Below, one piece after another: positions 23,341 through 35,900 of a stretch of DNA of 64,000 bases. A program made the translations under genes and the position numbers. The notes beneath the pieces are model-generated. The model saw only the letters and a program-made list of their open reading frames with translations, had not been told where the DNA came from and did no database searches. How positions within the stretch are numbered: the first letter of the stretch is position 1; every line of letters begins with the position of its first letter. The stretch comes from Tolypocladium sp. Sup5 PDA-1. Its lineage: Eukaryota > Ascomycota > Sordariomycetes > Hypocreales > Ophiocordycipitaceae. The stretch is from NCBI GenBank assembly GCA_000750105.3, contig JPHH03000001.1, positions 310,001 to 374,000 on the forward strand, read 5' to 3'.

Positions 23341-24351
23341 TGCGGGTGCGGCGGTGATGGTGTTGCGTGCGGTGCGCCGGGTCTCGGTGAACAAACACTC
23401 GGCTATTGTACCGCGATGGCGTAAATGCGATGCTGTACCGTCAATGGCAGCTGATAATAGTCGACGACGACATTCATGTGAATCATGTTCTGTTGAAGCC
23501 CACGCCGTCACCCAGGAGGAGGCCTCGTAGCCTGTAGGACGTTCGTTACCACCTTGAAACGCGTAACGGGGCATCTCAGCACGTCGCTGCATCCGTGCGA
23601 GCCTCCCATCGCCTCCCATCGCCCCCCATCTCCAATCGCCTCACCATCGAGCGGAAACAAGCACAGTACGACGCCGCTGCGACTTGCTCCCGCCCGTGCT
23701 CACGCAGACTGCCGCTTGGCGCTGTTCCCCCCGTCCCCTCTAGCTGAGACTCGGTGGGCCGCCGTCTGAAACACCACCTGAGTAACCTCGGCCCTGGTAC
23801 GCCGTTTGGCCGTCAACGTGAACCCCGGCTGTGCTACGCGGTGGCCGCTGCCGTCTCAGTCGGTGAGAGATGAGATGCAAGGCCGACTCACATCGTTGTG
23901 GTCGCTCAGCAGATGTGTAAGTCATCGGGTCGACGTCGTCTGTGGCCGTTTGTCACGGACCCCGAGGTCGTGCTAACCACCTTTACATTAGCGTGTCCAG
24001 CGTGATAGGCAAGACACGTTGCACTCCGCCAGCACCATGACCTCCATGCCAAAGCCAGCCGCTATGAATTGAACTCGATAATATAAATCGCCGCCGCCAG
24101 CGATGCAGGTCCTTGAAGATCCGTCTAACAGTCCCCCAACCAGCTTACCACTGCGCATCTTCAACGCTGTGGTCGCCGTGTTTTAACCCCCCCCCCATGA
24201 TAAACCAATTTCTATGAGCCTGTCGAGACTCGTGCCCATGCCTATTAAAACAGTAGCGATGCTCTCGGCCGTGACGAGGCCGCCGATGCAACATCCAAGA
24301 ATCTTAGTTACGGCCGTTGACAATACGTTTGGCCCAGGCATTCCCTGGCCC
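23341..24351. other. Intergenic
   Basis: A promoter region for the GPI-anchor candidate with direct repeats of a cctcccatcg-type unit near 23600. A C-homopolymer (about ten bases) is near 24187. No gene was seen. Confidence 0.55.
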
Positions 24352-26470
24352 TTAGAACCGGTGCTGGCGGCCCACGCTCTCCACCCTCACGCCGAGCTTC
24401 TCCATCTCGCGCGAGTCGATGACGCCACGGCCGTCAAACACCCACCGGGGCTTGGCCATGGTGTCGGCGATGCGCACCCAGTCTATCCGCTCCTTGGGCC
24501 TGTACTCCTCGGCGCTGCCCATACCCGTGGCGTGGCCCGTCAGCTTGCTCTCCTTCTCCTGGAGGCAGTCGGGGCAGTCCTCGGCGCACGACGGCTCCGC
24601 GTTGAATCGGTCGAGCGGGTCGGACAACGTCTCGCCGGGCCGCTGCACGAGGTGCTTGTGCAGCGCGAGCATATCGTTCGCGGTAGGGGCCGAAGACGTG
24701 AACGGCCGAGGGTCGGACTTGGGGTTGGGCTTGCGACCGATCATCTTGGGCGTGGGCTGCGAGGCCGGCACGGGCTTCGGCTGAGGAACAGGCTGGTTCC
24801 GGAACTCGTCGAATTCGGTCGCAATGACCACCGCAGTGCTGCCGTTGCAGGCGTCGTAGGCGTTTCCGTAGACCGAGATGTTGTTGCCCGCGGCCACGGG
24901 GCCGAGGAGCGTCTTGATCTCGTCCTTGATGACGATGGGGTTGCAGCAGGGGTCGAAGACGGCCACCTCCCGGGGGCGCTCTTCCAGCAGCGTCTTGACC
25001 ATCTCGAGGGCGGGCGCCTCGCGAGTGTCGGACGTGTTCTTCTTGAAGGCGTAGCCGAGGATGGTAACTTTCTTGCCCACCAGGGTGTTGTTGAGACACT
25101 TGATGACGCGGTTTGTGAAGCGGTCACGCGCGTACTCGTTCATCTTGACGACCTGGCGCCAGTACTCGCCGACTTCGGGCAGGCCCATGGTATCGGCCAG
25201 GTAGACGAGGTTCAGAACGTCCTTTTTGAAGCAGCTGCCTCCGAAACCGATGCCGGCCATGAGGAACTTGTTGCCGATTCGAGGATCGACGCCAATGGCG
25301 CGGGCCACCTCGTCGACGTCGGCGCCGGTCTGCTCGCACACGGCCGAGATGGAGTTGATGCTCGAGATGCGCTGGGCGAGCATGGAGTTGGCGACAAGCT
25401 TGGCGAGCTCCGAGGACCAGACGTTGGTCGTCAGGATGCGATCGCGAGGGACCCATGCGGCATAGACGTCGACCAGTGCCTCGGCGGCCCTCTTTCCCGA
25501 AGGCGTCGGCGCGGAGCCGATGAGGATGCGGTCAGGGTAGAGCAGGTCATTGACGGCTGTTCCGGCGGCCAAGAACTCGGGGTTGGAGAGAATCTCGAAG
25601 TGGACGCCGGGCCGGTGCATGGAGAGCTGGCAGCAAGGATGTTAGAGGCCCCAGCTCCATCTTACGGGGGGCGCAGGTGGACTTACCGTATCGGCAACGA
25701 GCTGGGCCGTCCGGCAAGGGACAGTGCTCTTCTCGACGATGATGGCGCCCTCTCGGGCGTACTGGGCAACGACACCGGTGACGGCCTCAAAGGCAGTCAT
25801 ATCGGTGGCTACCCCGGCGCCGACGCCGCGCTCCTTGGTGGGGGTGTTGACGGCAACGAGGACGACGTCGGCCTCGGCAATGCTCTTGGCGACGTCGGTG
25901 GTGAAGAAGAGGTTGCCGGGGCGGCGAGGCACGGCGGTCTCGCCATCGTCGACGGAGGAGCCCTCGGAGTCAGAGGTGGGCTCGTTGGAGAAGGACGTCT
26001 CGCGGCCGCCATCACGGGCAATGCGGACAATGTCATGCAGGCCAGGCTCGTAGATGGGCGGGTGTCGCGAGTTCCAGCGGCGGATGCGGTTCTCGTCGCG
26101 GTCGACGACGGTCACCTTGATGTGCGGGTTCTGGAAAGCGACGACGGCGGCAGTCGGGCCTCCTGGGAGAGGGGGGAGGGGAGCAGGTCAGCCAATGGCT
26201 CGTCACGGTCATGGTGATTGTGCGTTGGTGTTGCGATGACGTCCCGGTTGCCCCCAGACACAATGAGACGAGGGTTGGGCACGAGGGCACGGACATCTGG
26301 AAATCGCGGGAGTACAGGACAGCTCACGACATACCGACATAGCCAGCGCCGACGCAGCAGATGGTGCGGACCTTGACCTCGCCGTTGAAGCCGCCATTGG
26401 TGTGCTCCGAGGCGCCATTGAGGCCGAGTTTCTTGACCGAGTCGACGACCGCCTCGGGGATGGAAGCCAT
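24352..26470 (-). CDS. UDP-glucose 6-dehydrogenase
   Basis: The enzyme oxidises UDP-glucose to UDP-glucuronate with two NAD+. Three exons, 26470-26335, 26162-25687 and 25626-24352, encode 628 aa; introns are 172 and 60 nt and joins are in frame (GAGYVG-GPTAAVV and VADT-LSMHRP). The Rossmann loop GAGYVG is at residues 41-46. The motifs LAKLVANSMLAQRISSINS and GIGFGGSCFKKD are present, with catalytic Cys336. The C-terminal domain has GYAFKKNTSDTREAP. Between TEFDEFRNQ and the final IDWVRIADTMAKP there is an insertion of about 100 residues (482-583). It is Pro-rich and carries a CAEDCPDC motif at 551-558; most bacterial and animal enzymes lack this. A TATA-like stretch lies about 76-90 bases upstream. 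The SQD2-like GT4 gene is transcribed divergently. The 667-codon opposite-strand frame is a shadow. Confidence 0.96.
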
Positions 26471-26545
26471 TGTCGCGGCGACGGTGGAGGGGCCCGGAAT
26501 ATGCGCAGCGACCAGCGACAGCGTGGCGCAGCAGCAGCCTGCAGC

Positions 26546-26558
26546 TTATAAGATATAA
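26546..26558 (-). promoter_or_regulatory. TATA-like element of the UDP-glucose dehydrogenase gene
   Basis: On the plus strand ttataagatata lies 76-88 bases upstream of the start codon. The spacing is plausible for a core promoter. Confidence 0.4.
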
Positions 26559-29500
26559 CTGGAGCGTTGGTTCGACGTCGACGACGGGAAGGGGCGAGCA
26601 AACAAGAAGCGAGCGAACGGATATGCCAAAGGGTGTCTCTTCAGCGCAAGGGCATCCTCGGAACGGGAAAGAAAGAAGGCAAAGAAAGACAGCCGGATGG
26701 ATGGGAGGACGAAAAGGGGCGTGCCGAGGCGAGCGATCAGCCAAGAGCAGCAGAAGCCTTGGACATGGAGCCCAGAGGCTTTCTGACGGGAGTTGCGTGA
26801 AATTATGGGGCGCGGCGGTGGGCTGCTGCCAAGATCGACGGGTGCTGGGCAAACAAAGCCCATACGACTCGTCTTGTGCCGTTGATTTGGTGACTTGGGA
26901 TGGACGCTCTTTAGCGGCAGCAGCACGCGGTTGAGCGCCCGCATCGGCGCAGACCCTGCGGCGTGTTGGGTGTCTGGAGACGGGGCGTCTGGCGTGAGCC
27001 TCGACGACTGGGAGCCACACGGGTTTGCTGGCGCTGATCACCAGCACTCTTTACGGTGGAGCGCCCAGGGGCCGCCGCAGTCCCAGTGGTACCTCTGCTG
27101 TCCACTGCCAAGTACCTCCATGCGGGCGCCGAGAGCGGCAGGCGGCTGTGCACGACGTACCCGCTGGTTGGCTGGAGCGCCGTCCAAGGCCCTCATCAAC
27201 CTTACATTGGGATTGACGTGGTGCGCCACACTTCCAGCCCCAAATGGAAGCTCCTTGCAGCTGTGCGATTCGGCGCTGTCATTGATGTTTCAGATCGCCA
27301 AGAACACGATGCATCTTCCACAGCTGCCTCAGCTCGGCGCAGACGCGCACAATGCTATTTCCGTCCCCGTTGCGCGCCCGGCGATGCCCTGGCTGCTTGC
27401 GCCCGCGAACGCGTAAGACTGCGGACCGCACGGCTTGAACGGCTCGCGCGAGGTGGTGTCGACCTGGGAGCAGCCACGGGGGGGCCTACCCACTGGGCCA
27501 TGTGGAGTGGCACGCTGGCGCATCTCCAGGTCTTCCACGCGACTCCAGGTGCCGCTACAGCGCCTATTACCTCACATTCAAGGCTTCCAGCACCTCGCTC
27601 GCTGATAAGCCGGGAATGCCAAGGCCCAAGGGCAGGTACCGGCCGGCTCGTGGCATTGCGGCTGAAACTGCCAAGAATCGACGCAGTGTGATTCAATGCC
27701 GCGAAGCCGAATGTCTGCCGCTGGGCGTTGAAGCTGTCGTCACCAGCCGTTGCTGACGTATCTCGGAAATCGAGAGGATGAAGTTTCCGACTACTTCGTA
27801 AAGGCACGCGGAAGCTAATAATACGGCCAATATGAACAGATGCATCGGCCGGGTTCGCCCGGAACCGCACCGTGTCAGCGGGAGAGATTTGCATTGGATC
27901 TTTGCCTAGAAACGCCGCCCGCCGCCCGTATGCACATCCTTGGCAACTTGGTATTAATAGCGCGGCGCGGCTCAAGGACCCTGCTTATCGGATCAGCAGC
28001 CCCCGTTGAGCGTGCTGACTTGCCCAGCTTGCCCAGGAACTAGCAGGTGAGGTTTACGAGAGTTGACGAGGCGGTTTTTAGAATGCCGATAGCCCGATGC
28101 AAGCGAACCATACCGTGGTCGATTGTGATGTGAACTGGAGCCAGAGGGGTGGAGAGACGTCTGAATCAGCCGCGAGAAGAGACTTTAACATTAATCGTGA
28201 TTATAGAACGTCCCACTATACGTTCCACACTCCGCACTGAATCATATCTCGGGAGGACCCATCAATGTTTTTCGGAATGTACGGAGTTCCAAAGTCTTGT
28301 CAGGGCTGTGGACTTGACCTGTTGTGAGTCTCTCTCGTCGCGAATCTCCCGTCATGTTGGCTGTATCCGTACTCCGTACAGTAGCCGCGAAGCGCAGCAG
28401 GCACCTGGACCGTGCGAGACCCCGCCAACCCCTCCATCCCACTGTCCGTTTTCCTCCTGCCACAAACCACAGCCAACCAAACCCATCCGCTTCCAATTTG
28501 TTCCTCGACAAACATGACGAACACCTCACGGAGAGCGACAAACGCGGCAGGGCTGATGCAGCGAGACCCTATCTGAGGTAGTCCGTACATGCAAGCGATT
28601 TGCGACACGTGTGGTTGCGGCGGTGTGCAACGAAGCACACTCATCGGCTAGTGCAGCGACGACGTTCCAATCGCCCGAGCTTCGTGTCGACTCCTCTTGC
28701 TGTCCGTGCCTGATCGGGACGAGGATAAGTCTCCTGCCATGCCCGCTTCCGATCAGCATTGTCGTCAGAGTTCTGTCACGAGGCCGCGGCGCGGGATGGC
28801 TGCGCATGGCAAGTCAATGACCCTGCTGAGGCCTAAGACGAGGGCAGCTGTGTCGTCCAACCAGCCGGGGCACGGGGTCGCGGTTCCTGATGCCCATTCG
28901 TGCCATTCACGGTTTGCCGCGTCTCTACGGACTACGAGTCGCGAATTCCACGGGTGACGTCGATTGGCTGACTGGGGCAATGTGGTTGCCCTGCGGCCTG
29001 TGATTGGTCGGCTGCAGTCCCGTCTCGACTTACAGCCACTTGCGAGTGCATCTTGACGCTCAAGCGAGCTCTAGAATTCATACGCAGCGCTCGAAACGAG
29101 GGGCACGCTGATACGAGACTTGTAATTGTTACTGCAAGCAAGTGCTATGTTTCTGCTCAAGACGAGCGTGGAAAGAGAAAGACGAGGCAGGTCATGATTG
29201 ACGTGTTGGTGACGGCTTCGCTTCATGCTTCACCTTCAAAGTTCACTCCCTCCACACTGCCACACTCTCTCCCGTTCCAGTCTCATGCAACCAACAGCCT
29301 TTGCCCTCCTATAGCTCGCATGCATCAAGTATCTTCGGCGTCTATCCGCCGTACCTCCCCTCCCCCTCCATCACCCCGCCGGACCCCGTTTCTGTATCTG
29401 CCGACGAACGGCGTGCACCCCCCGGCGCTCGTGGTGGCCTCGGCGTCCCCCATTGCAGCCTTGTCTCTCCCAAAGGCAAACCATCATGTGCTGCCCTTGA

Positions 29501-29694
29501 ATCATCCAGGCCGACGCCCTCAGCCGTTCGCTGCGGCCACGTGGGACGGTGTAGCATCGAGCCCGCAAGCCACGAAGACGCGACTGAACAGAGAAAAAAA
29601 GGTCGTGCCCTCGTTTGCTCGCAGACTCGTCGCCATGGAATAATCACGACTTCATCTCTGGCAGATAGGCCCGTTGCCGTCCCGTCTCGACGCC
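26559..29694. other. Long divergent intergenic region
   Basis: More than 3 kb between two outward-facing genes. Frames such as 27355-27975 (-) show Arg/Ala/Ser-rich composition without domains. A TACTCCGTA motif is at 28370-28378. A CACGTG palindrome lies at 29538-29543, about 150 bases before the GT4 start. No gene was seen; non-coding transcription cannot be judged from sequence. Confidence 0.5.
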
Positions 29695-31275
29695 ATGTCC
29701 GCGAAACCGCTTCTCGCCGGCTGCGGCTCGACGCCGTACCCCGAGCATGACCTTTCTCGGTTTCCCGATGCGCTCAGAGGAAAGCGCATCCTTCTCTGCA
29801 CCGAGTCGTTTGGTCCCGTCAACGGCGTCAGTCGCACGACGCTGATGCTCGTCACCCACCTGCGCGAACACGGTGCTCAGGTCGCCGTTGTCGCGCCTCA
29901 TAACCACACAAAGCACAACACCTTTTCTCCCCCGCCGTCGCCGAACTTGGGCCCGGCCGACAAGCAGCCCGAAGTCCGAGTGACGGGATACCCGTTGCCG
30001 TTCAACCCCGAGCTGTCCATCGTCTACCCCGTGCGCAACTCGACGCTGTACTCGCGGACCTTTGGCGACGATTCGCCGCCCGACCTCATCTACCTCGCCT
30101 CGCCGGCCAGCTTGGGCTTTCAGGTCATGCTGCAGCTGAGACAGCAACCTCGGGAGAACCAAATCCCTGTCATCTGCAACTTCCAGACCGACTTGGCTGG
30201 CTACTGCGAAATCCTCTTCCCTGCGCCTCTTAGCCACATCGCCGTCTTTGCTTTTGACGCCGTGCAGAGCTACCTGTTCCGCCACGCGTCCGTCAAGACA
30301 ATCTTCTATCCGTCGCGCTTTGTCAGGCGGTACCTCATGAACCAGAATGTGCAAGAGAACAAGCTGGATCTGCTGACCAGGGGAGTCAATGCCGAACTCT
30401 TCAACCCCAGCCAAAGGAGCGAGGAATTGCGCAGGGAGATCGCGCCCAACGGGGAGATCGTCTTCGTCACCGTCTCTCGCATTGCGGGCGAAAAGGGGTT
30501 CGATTTTCTGGCCAAGGTGGCCAAGGAGTTCGACGCGCGCGGCCTGAAATTCAAGCTCTACATTGTCGGTGGAAACAGAAACCCAGACGTCGAAAAGGAC
30601 GTTCAGGAGCTGTTTGACCCGCTCAGGGAGCAGGGCAAGGTCATCTTCGCGGGCTTCAAGGTCGGAGAGGACCTGGCGGCGGCGTATGCCAGCGGCGATG
30701 TCTTCCTGCACTGCTCCGTCACCGAGACATTCGGCCTGGTTGTCCTGGAATCAATGGCCAGCGGCGTTCCCGTCGTGGCCCGAGATGAGGGTGGGCCGTC
30801 GGACATTGTGCAGCACGGAGACACGGGCTTCCTCGTCCCGCCCAACGACCTGGACGGATTCGTCACAAAGGCTATGAAGCTGGCGCAAGACAAGCAGCAG
30901 CGACTGCGCATGTCCAAGGACGCCCGGGCCGCTGCCTGTGAAGCCACGTGGGAGAAGATTGGCAACAAGGTCGCCTGGCGCATGGCCGACACCATTGCGG
31001 AACGCAGGCGCGAGCAGGGCACGACGCCGCAACCGACGCAGGCCATATCTACGACGGCGCAGCAGCTCGTGCCGGTGTATGGATGGCTCATGATGAACAA
31101 CGCGACGCGAGAGTTGCTCATGCGCCGGATCGTGGACGCGCGACTCATGGGCGGCCTGGGCGTCATCATCACCTTTTGGGCCGTGACGGGAGTCTACATG
31201 CTCTTTACGGAAATCTTCCTGTGGGCAAAGGGGCGCATGCGTGCCGGGGAGCGCAAGGCCGTGGTTGCCTTGTAG
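29695..31275 (+). CDS. GT4-family glycosyltransferase (SQD2-like)
   Basis: A single exon of 526 aa. I chose the ATG at 29695 (gccATGtcc); the frame extends seven codons upstream only through a TTG. The N-terminal GT-B domain begins RILLCTESFGPVNGVSRTTLMLV, as in the MgtA/SQD2 branch of family GT4. The nucleotide-sugar-binding C-terminal domain has VSRIAGEKGFDF and the EX7E motif in TETFGLVVLESMASGVPV (about residues 342-360), followed by DEGGPSDIV. Residues about 486-511 form a hydrophobic segment likely to anchor the protein in a membrane. SQD2 relatives transfer sugars to diacylglycerol; plant SQD2 also makes glucuronosyl-diacylglycerol. With UDP-glucose dehydrogenase as divergent neighbour, a UDP-glucuronate donor is an attractive inference but is not shown. 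Confidence 0.88.
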   Translation: MSAKPLLAGCGSTPYPEHDLSRFPDALRGKRILLCTESFGPVNGVSRTTLMLVTHLREHGAQVAVVAPHNHTKHNTFSPPPSPNLGPADKQPEVRVTGYPLPFNPELSIVYPVRNSTLYSRTFGDDSPPDLIYLASPASLGFQVMLQLRQQPRENQIPVICNFQTDLAGYCEILFPAPLSHIAVFAFDAVQSYLFRHASVKTIFYPSRFVRRYLMNQNVQENKLDLLTRGVNAELFNPSQRSEELRREIAPNGEIVFVTVSRIAGEKGFDFLAKVAKEFDARGLKFKLYIVGGNRNPDVEKDVQELFDPLREQGKVIFAGFKVGEDLAAAYASGDVFLHCSVTETFGLVVLESMASGVPVVARDEGGPSDIVQHGDTGFLVPPNDLDGFVTKAMKLAQDKQQRLRMSKDARAAACEATWEKIGNKVAWRMADTIAERRREQGTTPQPTQAISTTAQQLVPVYGWLMMNNATRELLMRRIVDARLMGGLGVIITFWAVTGVYMLFTEIFLWAKGRMRAGERKAVVAL

Positions 31276-31816
31276 GCGCGGCAGTTGGTTCGGAGTTTTG
31301 ATGCATCTGGTGTTGGTGTTGGTGACAGGGCGCGAGGCGTAAAGGTGAATGGTCTGGTGTGCTCTTCAACACGACGGCCACTGGCTTGGTGATGTTTTCT
31401 TTTGTTGCTTTTGCATGAATGTTGATGTCCGCTTGGCAGTTGATCTGCACGAGACTGGAGTAATGATGTAGATGCGGTTTCTATACTGTCACTACCAAGT
31501 ACATGGACGACGCACTTGGTAGCTGCGCTTGACGATGAGACGACGACAGACTGAGATATACCCGTGATGGCTTTAAAGTTGTCTTGTTTGATGGATTGAG
31601 CTATGGATTAAATGCCTAGTCAAACAAGATATATACGAAGATTGACCCGCTTAGCCTCCGCGCTCGGAAAGTGTTCCGCTGATTTGGGCGCTTGAAAAAT
31701 GAACATTGAAGTTTACCCATGGATATCCAAATGTGGCACCAGTGCCATGCAATAGGGGCCCGCTGTAAGTGGCAAAGAACATGGATGCTTGGTATATGTT
31801 CCCCGACGACGTTTTG
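31276..31816. other. Convergent intergenic region
   Basis: 3' regions of the GT4 and membrane-protein genes. No gene was seen. Confidence 0.6.
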
Positions 31817-32916
31817 TTATATCGTTTTGCCCCTGCGCCCGGGCACGAGGGCCTGCTGGCGCTTGTACATGTCGGCGTAGTTGATGCGCTCGTAGGTGCC
31901 GAGGCCGTAGGCCACCAGGCCGAGCAGCAGCCAGACGGAGGTGATGACGAGGCCGACGGGGAAGATCATGAGCTGGACGCCCGGGAGGACGAAGGCGGCG
32001 GTGCCGTTGCGCAGGGCGGCGACGCGGACGTCGACGGCAGCCTGGGCGGCGGAGAAGTCGGACATGACGACCTGGGCGGAGAAGACGCCAGTGAGGAAGG
32101 AGGCCTCGTTGAGGGAGACGTTTGTGCTGACGGTGCCGCCGCTGACGTTCTGGGCCGTGAGGGTGAAGGTGGGCATGACGAGGGCTTCGATGGCGGCCCT
32201 GGATGTGTGTGAGCCGGTTGCACAGCAAGATGATTGGACGTGCGTGTGAGGGTGAGTGTGACTTACATGGCCATGTTCGCCTTCATCTCCTCCTTGTCAA
32301 TCTGGCCGACAAACATGTACGTCTGCAGCAGCTGCGGCTCCCTCGTCTCGGCCCGCGGCGCCACCACGCGGGTCCTGTTTTCCACCATGCCCATGCCCAT
32401 GATCTCGCTCATGGGCACGGGGCTGACGCTGGCGCCGCGGTACTGCACGCCGACGTTGATGGCACCCGGCGCCACCCCCGCAAAGGCGTCGCGCGGCTCC
32501 GAGATGCGGTACAGGCGCAGGTCGGCCTCGAAGACGCCCGTGACGGTGTCGAGCGAGGGCAGGTTGTAGCAGATGCAGTTGCCCGAGGGGTTGGAGCTGC
32601 GCGGCAGGGCGCGCAGGGCGTCGGCGCAGGCGGCGTTGGTGGCCACGTCCCAGGCGGTGACGTTGAGGGTGCCGTTGGGGTTGAGCTTGACGGCCTCGTT
32701 GGCGGTGGCCTCGGCCATGGTGTCGATGCCCGTGTTAGAGTTCGTGTTGAGGTCCTGCCGGCGGACGAGGAGGCTGGGCGGGTGGACGGGCGAGGCGTAG
32801 GGTAACGAGAGGACATCGTCGGCGCGGAGGATGGTGTCGGTCGGGAGGACGCGCGAGCGGAATGCTCCTGCGGCGGAGAGGAGGGCCGCGGCGGCGAGGC
32901 CGAGGTGAAGCCTCAT
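31817..32916 (-). CDS. Secreted/type I membrane protein of unknown function
   Basis: Two exons, 32916-32267 and 32198-31817, are joined in phase 2 (68-nt intron, GTAAGT donor, CCAG acceptor), giving 343 aa. The start MRLHLGLAAAALLSAAGAF is a signal peptide. The lumenal/extracellular part has N-glycosylation sequons and a cysteine pair in NCICYNLPSLD, followed by GVFEADLRLYRISEPRDAF. A single hydrophobic segment near residues 290-316 (MIFPVGLVITSVWLLLGLVAYGLG) precedes a short basic tail (KRQQALVPGRRGK). I recognise this as the kind of protein conserved among Sordariomycetes without assigned function, but cannot name a domain. It is divergent from the MFS gene across 3.1 kb. Confidence 0.8.
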
Positions 32917-35900
32917 GTTGAGGTTGTGGCGTGGCGATGGCAAGGGTATAAGTGAGGATGGTGTAAGTGGTTTGCGAAGTCGTCGCGCAGGTTGTGGGCG
33001 TCGCGTGGTCAGGCCATCGCCCACATGCAGTATCGACCCGGTTGACGAATTAAGCAGTTCAAGTTTCCCGTCCGGCGGTGAATATAGAGGCGTTTTGTCC
33101 AAGAGAATGCAGAACGAGGGCCCGTGGTGATGGCGCCTTTGCTAGACGGCCCAGAAGCGACAGAGGGTATGGGAGAAGGGTAATTAGAAAAGGCGAAGAG
33201 CACGATGAAGAGGTGAAGAGAGAAAAGAAGACAAGGGAGACGGATATGCAGGCCGAGAGCAAGAGTTTAGCGCCCTTGGCAGCGGAGGGCTTCCTCGACA
33301 TAAGGTTGGGTCCAGGCCTCTACCTATAGCCCAGAGCGCACCAGTCACAACTCGTGTCAGAAGGGCATATGGGTTTGCTACCCCATATCAGGTGTCAAAT
33401 ATTGTGCCGGGGGGGGGGGATTTCGAGCGACTCATTCCATAATTCATGTCCATGGTGCACCGCCCTGCTGGGTGCGCTTCGCCGTCGGCCGGCACGGCGG
33501 TCGTATGAGGCGGGGCGTTGGCCGTTCGGGGCCGGGTCTGGCGATGGTGGATTTGGTGTTACAGCCGCGCTTCAAGAGGGGAGGGAGGGGCTGGCACACC
33601 CGGCGCTGGTGCTGCTCTGGTGCGGTTGTGCGACACCTCGACCAGTAGACGCCTCGAAACTACCCAAGCAAAGAAGTACAAGCTGGATTGTTGGTAGACT
33701 TGGCGGCTTGTTGCTCCTATGCCCTCTCAACCAACTTGTGAATTCGTCTGCCCATCAACACCACCTACCCACCTCGGTGCTCACCTACCAAGTGGCTCAC
33801 GGACAACGGCGGGCGGACACGGAGCCCAAGCGCAATCTCTCCGCCGCTACGAGTCGCTCGCCGCAGACCAAGTCTCACGCGGGATGGAGAGACGCAAGGT
33901 GCAAAGGAAAACCCGGGCAGTGCCTCGATTAGGGGTGGCTGCAGCACGGTGAGTTGCGAGTGCGTCTCAGGTTGGCCTGGTCGTCTGAGCCCACCAGACC
34001 CTCTTTGCCTCTCTAGGCGCGCAATCGACGGGCGGGTGCGAGATGCCGACGTTTCAGGCGGCCCAATCGGGGAGGTTTCTCCGCGCCGTTTCTGGAAGCC
34101 TCTAACTTAGTGGCTCGACAGCTCAGACTCGTCCTCCGTGCTGTATGCGGCTTTGGCGGCCCGGGGGTGCGTGGTGACGCTTCGTTTTGTTTCTTGCCAT
34201 GGCGCGGCGCGCTGTTGTTGGATGTGGCCTCGTCGCAAGTCGCCACCAGGTTTCGATGTCGGCGCGAGGGCGAGCCGGTTTGTAGGTTGCGCCTCGGCGT
34301 CAAGGGAGGCTTCGGGGAGAGCGCATCGACTGACACGATGCACGCATTGCATGAGAACCGTTGCATGAACCCCCGCAACGTCGAATCCGCTTGGCAGCTG
34401 GCGCGACAGGCCGGGGCCTGCGTCGGAGCTGTCAAGCTGTCAAGGCCTCAGGGGAGGACTAGATGAACAGCGGAGAGACGTCTTGAACCCACGGGCTTGG
34501 ATACGACCCTACAGTGCCAATGCCCGCTGACACAGGTACTGCACGAGCAGACTTGTTACACGCTTGGTTGGACGGGGAGATCACCAACATGGCATGTCAG
34601 CATTTGTGGCTGGATTTGCTGGCTACGACGGCAGCAGCATCATGCGGCAGTTTGGTCCAACGGCGGGGGCATTGTGAAGACTGCCCTCGCACGAGTCGTA
34701 GACCGGCGCTTGGATAACCGAGCAAAGGGCGGCAGGTTGGCATGAGCATCGTGTGGTGGTGTTGGTGTCGGTGTGTCGAGCTTGACGTTGACAATGGTGA
34801 CGTCTACACGTAGCAAGACACTCCAGCGCCCCAAGCTCATATAGTTTGTCCACATCGCGGAGACGTAGCTGAATCTTGGAGACTACTTCGCACTTCGCAC
34901 TTCGTACTTCGTACAGCAGACCGTTATTCTCAGCCGGTCGCCATGGTTTCTCAGAGCGCCTATCTAATCGATAGTCTTTTCTTGGCTTCCTGCGAGAAAC
35001 GAGCAGTTGGCAAATCACCAGACGACGCGAATTCCTGAGTGATGATGACTGGATATGCTGCTACCCCTGTTCAAGGCTGGCTTTCCCTCTGCAGCTCGTC
35101 GGCTTCACCTTCGCACCGAGGTTGAGTCTAGAACATCGTTTGCTCCAGCGTATCCACCCCATCAAAAGGCAGGTTCGTCGGAGCACACCGAATATTCCGA
35201 CGAATCCTGCGAGTTGGGCCGGCGACGCCGTACGGATAGATTACGACGAGTAAGAGAAGCCAGTCCTGTTGTCGCCATGGAATCATGGCCTCGTGGGATG
35301 ACGTGCTGCACTGCCAATCCCTGCAAGCCTTGCCAGCCACCCAAGGCTCCGGGGCTAGCGAGCAAGCTTCGTGAACTAAGCTGGCAACCCATGATCTCAT
35401 CCCACGGGCTTTAGCTTTGCGAGGAGGGTTGAGCTCGAGCTTCCGGTTTGACGAGCTGGACGAGTCCCGCGAGCGCGGCGATCCGTGATGGCAGGCCGCA
35501 GCCGAGATGCAGCTGAAGCTCTGTCTGACCGCTGTAAGTTGTAACCCCGACCGGTGCACCTCCACCGCAACAGCCGCGCATCGCGCAAACCTTGTCCACC
35601 TCGCCACCAACGCTCTCCTCTCACCCATGCCTCGCTGCATCCATCGTCTCCACGGCTGGACCTGTCAAGCCCGAGCCGGGAACAAGATCGACGCCTCCAC
35701 GCAATCGCGAGCCCTCTATTAGCCCGTGGCGCATCTGCACCCGCCGCTGTGCAGTCCAGACGCCCAATCACCAAGGTCGGCTGCGCGATGGCGCCATCTC
35801 TGCGCGCCCTTTCTGGGCCGGCAAGGCCAGCAAGCTGTTGCACCGTTTGCGCATCCGGCTGCGTGTGATGGCAGGAACGGCGGTACATATACGGAGCGCA

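Noticed and set aside
24214..26217. 667-codon frame antisense to UDP-glucose dehydrogenase
   Set aside because: It overlaps all three exons of a secure gene and crosses both introns without domain content.
27355..27975. 206-codon minus frame between UDP-glucose dehydrogenase and GT4
   Set aside because: Arg/Ser/Ala-rich without conserved features or introns; likely chance opening in GC-rich DNA.
29674..29694. Seven-codon extension of the GT4 frame
   Set aside because: Begins at TTG; the ATG at 29695 has a good start context and matches the family's usual N-terminus.
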